In this document: positions 1-5,672 of the stretch, one piece after another | Numbering within the stretch: position 1 is the stretch's first letter | Layout of the letters: the number at the start of each line of letters is the position of its first letter | NCBI GenBank assembly: GCA_038207745.1 | Contig: JBBQZL010000176.1 | Span: 1 to 5,672 of the forward strand | Length of the DNA stretch: 5,672 nucleotides | Direction: 5' to 3' | Source: JBBQZL01 sp038207745 | GTDB lineage: Bacteria > Actinomycetota > Thermoleophilia > Solirubrobacterales > 70-9 | Notes under the pieces: model-generated | Databases searched by the model: none | Told to the model about the DNA's origin: nothing | Seen by the model: only the letters and a program-made list of their open reading frames with translations | Position numbers and translations under genes: made by a program

Positions 1-827
<827 letters not shown>

Positions 828-828
<1 letters not shown>

Positions 829-2891
829 CACCCGACCTCCACGCCGAGCCGCCCGAGGGCCTCGCTCAAAACCTCGACCATGTCGACTCCGTCGCGGACG
901 ACCTCGTCGGCGCCGGCCACATCCGCCTGCTCCGGGCGCGGGTTTGCGAGGTAGACCCACTCGGCGCCATTCGCCCGCAGGGCCTCGACCGTCCTGGCGA
1001 TTGCACCCGGCTCCTCGTCCCTGCCCGCGCAGATCGCTGCCATGCGAAGCGCATTGGTGGCAAGTGCGCGGCCCTGCTCGGTCGGGCCATCGAGAACTCC
1101 GCTCGGGATCGTCTCGATTCCACCGACCTCGAAGAAGCTCTTCGCCCAATTGGCAGCACCCACGTGGCGGGCGATCGGCCCGAGGCAGGACAGGTAGATC
1201 TTCGGCCGCCCTTCGCCCACCTGCTCATGCCGCGATGCGGCGAGCCGGAGATGCTCGAAATCCGATGAGTCCCGGGATCGCGAGAGCGGGGCCATCGTGA
1301 AGGTTTCACCGGCGAGAGCCTCCGCGATCTCATCGATCCGGGCCCCGGCGGTTGCGAGCACGCCTGCCTCTCGGAGGCGGTTTGACGGAGCCGCGCCTGC
1401 CAGGTTCTCCAGCAGGCCCGACTCCGGTCGCTCTGCAAGCCGGGCGGCATCGAGGCGGGCAAGTGCCTCGTGGTCGACCGGATCCGGCAGGACTTCCGTG
1501 TCCCCGAGCAGCGGGAACGCGTTGACGCCGGTCAACGTCCGGGCTCTTGTTGCGAGCTCCTCACGGCGGTTCTCGGCCAACTCGGCCAGTTCGGAGGCGA
1601 TCAGTCCCGAGCGGAGCGCGGCCAGAGCACCGCCTTCGCGCTCGATCATCGTCAGTTTCTCCCAGGCTGTCCTTGCGAGGGAGTCGGTCAGCGACTCGAT
1701 GTACCAGGAGCCCGCCGCGGGATCGGAGATCCGTCCCAGCGATGACTCCTCCTGGAGGACGATCTGCGTGTTGCGGGCGATCCGCCGGCCGAGCGTCCCC
1801 GGCTCCCCGAGCGCGCGATCAAACGCGGTCACCGTGATTCCATCAGCCCCGGCAGTCCCGGCTGCAAATGTGGCGATCGTCCCTCGCAGCATGTTGATCC
1901 AGGGGTCCACCGCACTCAGAACCCGCGCCGAGGTGCGCCCAACCGTCGTTGAGTGACGTTCGGCGGGCGGAACACCCGACTGCTCGAGAATTCTTGTCCA
2001 GATTCGTCTTGCGGCACGGAACTTGGCCATCTCCAGGAACTGGTCTGCGCCGATTGCGAGGTTGAACTCGATCTGGCGCGCGGCGCGGGAGGGAGGTAGT
2101 CCTGCGCGATCGGCGGCCCGGAGGTACTCGAGACCGCTGGATGCGGATATCGCCAGCTCCCAGATCGCAGTTGAGCCTGCCTCGACGTAGATGCCGGTAT
2201 CAACAGATAGCGCGGTGACGCCCGGAAGCGTCCGGTCGACCTCCTCGGCCAGCGCTCCGGCGGCGGCGATTGCCGCCTCGGGAGAGTGAGGGAGGTGACC
2301 ATCGGTTGCCAGCGTCTCAAGCGGATCGAGACAGAATGAGCCTCTCGCACCGACATCCGCGATTCCGTTCTGCTGCCAAAGCGCGCGGAGCAATGCGGCT
2401 GCGGCAACTCCCTGGGCTCCGGCGTCAAGCGCGATCGGGGCCAGATCCAGGTGGACGCCATCGAGAACCTCGGAAAGGTCAGTGAGCGTCGAGATCGCGA
2501 TGCCGCCGTGCCCACGCGCATCGAGAAACTCGGGTGAACCCGGCGCGTAGGCGAGCCTCGCCGCTCGGTCGAGGCGAAGACCGATCGAGCCAACGCCGCC
2601 CATGAGGTCCTCGAGGATCTGGCGATTGGCGACCGCTCGCTCCGGGTGGACGTGCTGCTGGCGGATCTGCCAAGGCGCTCCGACCCGGGTTCCCCGTACG
2701 AACGGGCTCTCGCCAGGTGATCCGGCGGGGTCCGGGGCAAGCGCGTCATCAGACGTGTAGAGCCACTGTGTCCGAACCCCAGGCTCGACATCCTTCAGCA
2801 GCTCGGTGTCGGGGACGAGACCCTTCCGTGCAGCATCGCGCCAGGCGCCGATCGGGATCTCCGGGAATCCGGAGGCGAGTGTTTCGCTCAC
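828..2891 (-). CDS. mutA: Methylmalonyl-CoA mutase small subunit (non-catalytic)
   Basis: Small subunit of the heterodimeric methylmalonyl-CoA mutase, 687 residues. It resembles the catalytic chain but binds neither substrate nor B12. The N-terminal barrel domain covers roughly residues 35-480, with the counterpart of the large-chain PWTIRQY motif reading PWQIRQQH (73-80), so the catalytic Tyr is absent. RIWTRILEQSGV, IARNTQIVLQEES and DPAAGSWYIESLT follow the family pattern. The C-terminal flavodoxin-like domain (about 564-687) lacks the cobalamin-binding DxHxxG loop: the equivalent stretch reads SCLGPIARHVGAANW. Both losses are normal for this subunit. The start is GTG at 2891; an in-frame TGA 27 nt upstream rules out a longer protein, and a weak AAGGCGG-like site sits about 9-10 nt before it. 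The stop overlaps the mutB start by one base. An isobutyryl-CoA mutase partner is unlikely given this two-subunit architecture. Confidence 0.95.
835..840 (-). promoter_or_regulatory. Ribosome binding site of mutB inside the end of mutA
   Basis: The minus strand reads GGAGGT, then six bases (CGGGTG), then ATG. This is a near-perfect Shine-Dalgarno at good spacing. It lies within the last codons of the small subunit gene, so it settles the large subunit start and supports reinitiation by ribosomes finishing mutA. Confidence 0.85.
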
Positions 2892-3116
2892 CTGATGGCC
2901 GCCTTCGGGGTACGGTCACCGGCATCCACGAAGCATGCCCCGCAACGCAGGGCGGGCTGCTGTGAGGTGTCAGTCAGGGAGGTCAGATCTGTGGCCTGGA
3001 TCGTGCTGGGATCTTGAGGCGAAACGTTGCGGCTGACCGAGTCTGGATCACACCGAACCACCGCTCACCTTGGACCCGGGAGCATATCCCGCCCCCTGCC
3101 TCGACCGCGAGGAGGG
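2892..3116. other. Leader/intergenic region upstream of mutAB
   Basis: This 225-nt stretch shows no convincing coding potential on either strand. It should hold the mutA promoter and leader on the minus strand, but I cannot name a clear -35/-10 pair. An imperfect hairpin (CCTCG-ACCG-CGAGG core, about 3099-3112, with partial G/C extension) lies just past the stop of the hydrolase remnant and could be a leftover terminator, though no T-run follows it. I see nothing resembling a cobalamin riboswitch core. Confidence 0.4.
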
Positions 3117-3245
3117 TCAGGCGGATTTGCGGCTGCGAGACCGCACGACATCAAGAAGCGCGTTGAAGAGATCCTGCCCGCCCGGCCACTCGAGCATCAA
3201 CTCCGGATGCCATTGCACGCCTACGAACCACTGCTCAGGATCAGC
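3117..3245 (-). pseudogene. C-terminal remnant of a class-I glutamine amidotransferase-like hydrolase (PuuD / peptidase C26 type)
   Basis: Reading leftward from about 3242 to the TGA at 3119-3117, the minus strand encodes about 41 residues beginning DPEQWFVGVQWHPEL and ending VVRSRSRKSA. The GVQWHPE block is the hallmark C-terminal motif of gamma-glutamyl-gamma-aminobutyrate hydrolase-like class-I amidotransferases, whose His and Glu complete the Cys-His-Glu triad. Family members are about 240-260 residues long. Everything N-terminal, including the nucleophile Cys, is missing, and no start codon with a ribosome binding site precedes the fragment. The frame stays open further right, but that stretch instead reads as CoA-transferase on the opposite strand, so the break lies near 3240-3265. 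The fragment points toward mutAB. It is not expected to be functional. Assignment to PuuD over other class-I amidotransferases rests on one motif. Confidence 0.7.
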
Positions 3246-3580
3246 TGATTCCCCTGCTCGAAGCCAGATTTCGTACGAGGGACAGGAGCGAGTGGCTGAA
3301 ATCGCTGGAGGTTGGAGGCGTTCCGTGCGCGCCGGTCCAGGATCTCACTGATCTGATCGCCGATCCCGCAATGCTCTCAACTGGTGTCCTCGCCGAGATC
3401 GAGCATCCGGTGGCGGGAAGATTGCGAACCCTTGGTACGGGCCTGCGGCTCTCCGCAACTCCCCCTGAGGTCGGCGGACCCCCTCCTCGATTGGGCGAAC
3501 ACACACGCGAGATGGTCGAAGGCCTCGGACTCTCAGCCGACGACGTCCGGGATTGCCTGCAGGCTGCGAGAACGACCTAG
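3239..3580 (+). pseudogene. C-terminal remnant of a CaiB/BaiF family (class III) CoA-transferase
   Basis: The plus-strand frame ending at TAG 3578-3580 encodes about 113 residues that read as the C-terminal end of a CaiB/BaiF CoA-transferase. Blocks in order are LIPLLEARFRTRDRSEWL, GGVPCAPVQDL, the IADPAM/EIEHPVAG segment, RLSATPPEVGGPPPRLGEHT and a final GLSADDVRD helix. Full-length members are about 370-400 residues; the N-terminal Rossmann-like half with the catalytic Asp is absent. The frame is open back to a TGA at 3164-3166, but residues before about 3239 do not look like the family, and no start codon with a ribosome binding site precedes the conserved part. The first ATG (3371) is internal to the domain. 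Such enzymes move CoA between carboxylic acids, but this copy should be inactive. Its stop codon overlaps that of the convergent methyltransferase. Confidence 0.8.
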
Positions 3581-4494
3581 AGCGGCTTGCGTCCCGAGAG
3601 CAGAAGGTTGTAGAAGAGTTCAGGCGGCAGGTGGGGCTCGAGGACCGCGTTGTCGACCTTCTGAAGGGCGATGTAGCTGCGAAAGGCAAACTGGCGCCAG
3701 CGATCCGGGACCTCTGCGGGCTCGGCACTTGCCTCGACCGTTCTGACGCCCCAGCCGTAGTAGTTGGCGAGCAATTCCTCACCTCTGACACGGCACTCCT
3801 CGAATCCCGCGTCGGAGATCAGGTCGCGAAGATCCGACGGCGCGAAGGCATGAACGTCGACTTCGCTCTCGAGGTCGTGTCCATGGGGGTCCGGGATATC
3901 GGCGTCGTGCCTCGCCGAAGCACCGACGAGGCGACGCCACAACGGTGCAACCATTGAACCGGTCCGTTTCGGGAGTGTCGCAATCCGATCTCCATAGCGT
4001 GAGGGCTCGCCGCAGAATGCGATTTGGCCACCCGGCCGCAGGACGCGCATGAACTCGGACATAGCGGTGCCGAGATCGGGAATGTGATGAAGCACGGCGT
4101 GGCCGAAGACGAGGTCGAAGCTATCGTCCTCGAACGGCAGGCGCTCGGCCTCGGTGACCACGGTCTTGACGTCGACGCCCATCCTATCCGCGGTCGCAGA
4201 AAGCGCCGCGAGCATCCCGGGGGAGATGTCCGTTGCAGTCGCCCGCTCGATCCACCCCGTCAGCAGCAGGTTGATCGTGAAGTACCCGGTCCCGGAGCCG
4301 ATCTCCAGCGTGTCCCCGAATGGATGGTGAGGCAGGCCGCCAAGCGACTTGCGGAGCTTGCCCGAAACCTGCTCCTGGCCACTCTCGCCAAAGCTGATCC
4401 CCCACTTGGCGTCATAGGACTCCGCCGCAACATCGTGATAGCGGGTGTTGACATCCTTGATCTGGTCCGGCGTTGCCGTTGGAGATGCAGGCAT
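3577..4494 (-). CDS. Class I SAM-dependent methyltransferase, substrate unknown
   Basis: A 305-residue soluble protein with the Rossmann-like methyltransferase fold. Motif I is DTLEIGSGTGYFT (61-73), which binds SAM. The acidic residue after strand 2 is Asp89 in ATATDIS. Motif IV is FDLVFGHAVLHHIPD (126-140) and the post-motif is VLRPGGQIAF (151-160). This UbiE/Methyltransf_11-like layout is common to small-molecule methyltransferases, and the sequence gives no safe substrate. The C-terminal part (about 200-305) ends in a conserved-looking PHLPPELFYNLLLSGRKP segment that may be subfamily-specific. I chose the ATG at 4494 because the frame continues rightward to an ATG at 4689 only through low-complexity Arg/Gly-rich sequence and the hairpin repeat. 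No Shine-Dalgarno is visible, so a leaderless transcript is possible. The gene is transcribed away from the nuclease gene and converges on the CoA-transferase remnant with no intergenic space. Confidence 0.88.
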   Translation of the reverse strand: MPASPTATPDQIKDVNTRYHDVAAESYDAKWGISFGESGQEQVSGKLRKSLGGLPHHPFGDTLEIGSGTGYFTINLLLTGWIERATATDISPGMLAALSATADRMGVDVKTVVTEAERLPFEDDSFDLVFGHAVLHHIPDLGTAMSEFMRVLRPGGQIAFCGEPSRYGDRIATLPKRTGSMVAPLWRRLVGASARHDADIPDPHGHDLESEVDVHAFAPSDLRDLISDAGFEECRVRGEELLANYYGWGVRTVEASAEPAEVPDRWRQFAFRSYIALQKVDNAVLEPHLPPELFYNLLLSGRKPL

Positions 4495-4502
4495 AGGGCG
4501 GA

Positions 4503-4532
4503 AAGGTAACCAGAAACCACCATCGCTGCGAA
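4503..4532 (-). promoter_or_regulatory. Possible promoter for a leaderless methyltransferase mRNA
   Basis: On the minus strand TTCGCA (4532-4527) is followed after 18 bases by TACCTT (4508-4503), which ends eight bases before the ATG at 4494. That spacing would start the transcript at or beside the ATG, in keeping with the absence of a ribosome binding site. The hexamers match consensus only loosely. Confidence 0.25.
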
Positions 4533-4604
4533 CCACGCGCCCTTTCACCGCCCAACGTTCCCACCCGGAAAGTCCCCCTGCGCGCCTTCCGACACTCCCC
4601 GTCC

Positions 4605-4625
4605 ACGTCTTTGTCACCAAGACGT
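4605..4625. promoter_or_regulatory. Inverted repeat in the divergent intergenic region, candidate operator
   Basis: ACGTCTT (4605-4611) and AAGACGT (4619-4625) form a perfect 7-bp inverted repeat around a 7-nt spacer (TGTCACC). It sits 37 nt before the ATG of the nuclease gene and about 110 nt upstream of the methyltransferase start. Its place fits an operator for one or both divergent genes, possibly bound by the winged-helix domain of the adjacent protein. That role is inference from position only; a repeat of this size can occur by chance in GC-rich DNA. Confidence 0.3.
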
Positions 4626-4650
4626 CTGGTCCGGCGCGACCGGTCCCGCC

Positions 4651-4654
4651 AGGA
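4651..4654 (+). promoter_or_regulatory. Ribosome binding site favouring the ATG at 4663
   Basis: AGGA lies eight bases before the ATG at 4663. The alternative in-frame GTG at 4717 directly abuts the right arm of the hairpin and has no Shine-Dalgarno, so this site tips the choice toward ATG 4663 and places the hairpin inside the coding region. Confidence 0.45.
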
Positions 4655-4662
4655 TCGCTTCC

Positions 4663-5610
4663 ATGACCGCGCTGAGGCGACAAATCCATCGTGGCGCTGG
4701 ATTTGTCGCCTCAGCGGTGCGGCTGGACCGGCGCGTCGCGGAGTTGGCCACCAACCAACATGGCGTGGTCGCGCGGAGTCAGCTGATCGACCTCGGGTTT
4801 ACCGATGCTTCGGTCGACGGGGGAATCGCATGCGGCCGCCTCGTCCGCCTGCACCACGGAGTGTTTGCGGTGGGTCACTCAGCGCTTTCTATGCGAGGCC
4901 ACTGGATGGCGGCGGTACTCGCCAGCGGAGAGGGTGCAGTTATCTCGCACAGGAGTGCCGCAGCGCACTGGGGTTTGATGCCCGCGATTGATCGTATCGA
5001 CGTCTCCCGGGGCCAGGGTGGGATTCGACAGCGCCGCAGCTTCAATCTCCATCGGCGTCGACAATTTGGTGATCGTGATCGAAGCATGAAGGACCGGATA
5101 CCGGTGACAAGCGTTCCGCGCACGCTGATGGATCTCGCTTCGGTCGCCAGCCGGCGTCAGCTCGAAAGCGCGATTTCTGAAGCCGAACGTCTCGGAATAC
5201 TCCGCATCGATGATCTACATGCGCTGATGTTCGGCGCAACCGGTCATAAGGGTCTCGGAACTCTGCGGCAACTGATCGACATATTGAGCTCGGAAAGCGA
5301 TGAGACTCGATCCGAGCTCGAGTATGCCTTCTTGTCCCTTTGCTCCAGCAGGAACCTGCCGCGGCCCCTCGTAAATGTCCAGGTGGCCGGATTCGAGGTC
5401 GACTGCCTTTGGGGGAAGGAGAAACTCATTGTCGAGGTCGATGGATTTCGATTCCACTCGAGCAGATTCGCCTTCAATCGAGATCGTCTGCGTGATGCAG
5501 CCCTTCAGAAATCCGGCTATCGCGTGGTTCGGCTGACGCATCAGATGATCCACGGCGATCCCGAAGGTACCGTTGCTTCGATACAAGCACTGCTGAGTTC
5601 GGTGCCCTAG
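4663..5610 (+). CDS. AbiEi-like winged-helix domain fused to a DUF559 / Vsr-like nuclease domain
   Basis: A 315-residue soluble protein. After an 18-residue leader encoded by the hairpin, residues 20-70 (LDRRVAELATNQHGVVARSQ..., GRLVRLHHGVFAV) match the AbiEi-type winged-helix domain of type IV antitoxins. The middle (71-205) contains VISHRSAAAHWGL and VTSVPRTLMDLA, typical of AbiEi-like proteins. The C-terminal domain (about 212-315) is DUF559/Vsr-like: SELEYAFLSL (217-226), LPRPLVNVQVAGFEVDCLW (232-250), KLIVEVDGFRFHSSRFAFNR (254-273) and DAALQKSGYRVVRLT (278-292). Glu220, Asp247, Glu258, Asp260, His265 and Asp274 are plausible catalytic residues of this PD-(D/E)XK-related fold and none looks lost. 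No AbiEii-type toxin gene is next to it. ATG 4663 has an AGGA site; the GTG at 4717 would give a 297-residue protein that starts where relatives usually seem to begin. The gene looks less GC-rich than mutAB and uses codons such as ATA and TTG, hinting at transfer. Function is unproven. Confidence 0.85.
   Translation: MTALRRQIHRGAGFVASAVRLDRRVAELATNQHGVVARSQLIDLGFTDASVDGGIACGRLVRLHHGVFAVGHSALSMRGHWMAAVLASGEGAVISHRSAAAHWGLMPAIDRIDVSRGQGGIRQRRSFNLHRRRQFGDRDRSMKDRIPVTSVPRTLMDLASVASRRQLESAISEAERLGILRIDDLHALMFGATGHKGLGTLRQLIDILSSESDETRSELEYAFLSLCSSRNLPRPLVNVQVAGFEVDCLWGKEKLIVEVDGFRFHSSRFAFNRDRLRDAALQKSGYRVVRLTHQMIHGDPEGTVASIQALLSSVP
4670..4717. repeat. 48-nt palindromic element, copy 1 (perfect 19-bp hairpin)
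   Basis: CGCTGAGGCGACAAATCCA (4670-4688), loop TCGTGGCGC (4689-4697), then the exact reverse complement of the left arm (4698-4716), plus a G shared with copy 2. The whole 48 nt is identical to 5625-5672, loop included, and in the same orientation. This copy falls inside the 5' end of the nuclease reading frame, beginning seven bases after its ATG start position and ending just as an alternative in-frame GTG begins. Confidence 0.95.
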
Positions 5611-5624
5611 CGGCGAAACCCAGT

Positions 5625-5672
5625 CGCTGAGGCGACAAATCCATCGTGGCGCTGGATTTGTCGCCTCAGCGG
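5625..5672. repeat. 48-nt palindromic element, copy 2 (perfect 19-bp hairpin)
   Basis: Base-for-base the same as 4670-4717: the same 19-bp arms, the same 9-nt loop and the same orientation, with a start-to-start distance of 955 bp. It begins 14 nt after the nuclease stop codon (TAG 5608-5610) and runs to the last base of the window, so the repeat may continue beyond. It could act as a transcription terminator, but no T-run can be checked. The identical loop argues for copying of one element rather than two independent terminators. Confidence 0.95.

Noticed and set aside
2937..3030. Possible third copy of the hairpin element near 3013-3020 (TGAGGCGA)
   Set aside because: Only eight consecutive bases match, there is no matching second arm, and the rest of the element is absent.
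2892..3116. Cobalamin riboswitch upstream of the B12-dependent mutase
   Set aside because: I see none of the conserved B12-box sequence or the expected nested helices. The enzyme uses B12 but its genes are not usually riboswitch-controlled.
3241..3504. Open frame of 87 codons on the minus strand across the CoA-transferase remnant
   Set aside because: It is antisense to the CaiB-like reading, shows no family motif, and is out of frame with the GVQWHPE fragment.
4495..4689. Longer methyltransferase starting at the ATG at 4689 (370 residues)
   Set aside because: The extra 65 residues are Arg/Gly-rich with no family resemblance, begin inside the hairpin loop, and overlap the promoter region of the divergent gene. 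The ATG at 4494 precedes the recognisable protein.
4670..5672. CRISPR array
   Set aside because: There are only two repeat copies, 955 bp apart with a gene between them; there is no short regular spacer pattern.

Overview
The window comes from a high-GC bacterium, most likely an actinobacterium. The base composition, the GTG start, the two-subunit methylmalonyl-CoA mutase and the AbiEi/DUF559-type protein remind me of Solirubrobacterales/Thermoleophilia, but that placement is inference and no marker gene is present to confirm it.

Left part (1-2891, minus strand): a two-gene operon for the coenzyme B12-dependent methylmalonyl-CoA mutase. The small subunit gene (mutA, complete) runs into the large subunit gene (mutB, cut by the window edge after 276 codons) through a TGATG overlap, with a strong ribosome binding site inside the end of mutA. 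Active-site residues in the large subunit fit methylmalonyl-CoA rather than isobutyryl-CoA. Together the two make the heterodimer that interconverts succinyl-CoA and (R)-methylmalonyl-CoA.

Middle part (2892-3580): a short leader region, then two decayed genes joined at their broken ends. On the minus strand there are about 41 C-terminal codons of a class-I glutamine amidotransferase-like hydrolase (PuuD/peptidase C26 type). On the plus strand there are about 113 C-terminal codons of a CaiB/BaiF-type CoA-transferase. Both lack their N-termini at the same place (about 3239-3265), as expected if one deletion, or one misassembly, removed the facing halves of a divergent pair.

Right-middle (3577-4494, minus strand): an intact class I SAM-dependent methyltransferase. 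Its stop codon shares the palindrome CTAG with the stop codon of the CoA-transferase remnant.

Right part (4495-5672): a 168-nt divergent intergenic region, then a plus-strand gene for a 315-residue protein joining an AbiEi-like winged-helix domain to a DUF559/Vsr-like nuclease domain. It is bracketed by two identical 48-nt copies of a perfect hairpin (19-bp stem, 9-nt loop). The first copy lies inside the 5' end of the reading frame and the second starts 14 nt after the stop, ending on the last base of the window. This hairpin-gene-hairpin unit (955-bp repeat period) is the most unusual structure here and looks like a self-contained accessory cassette.
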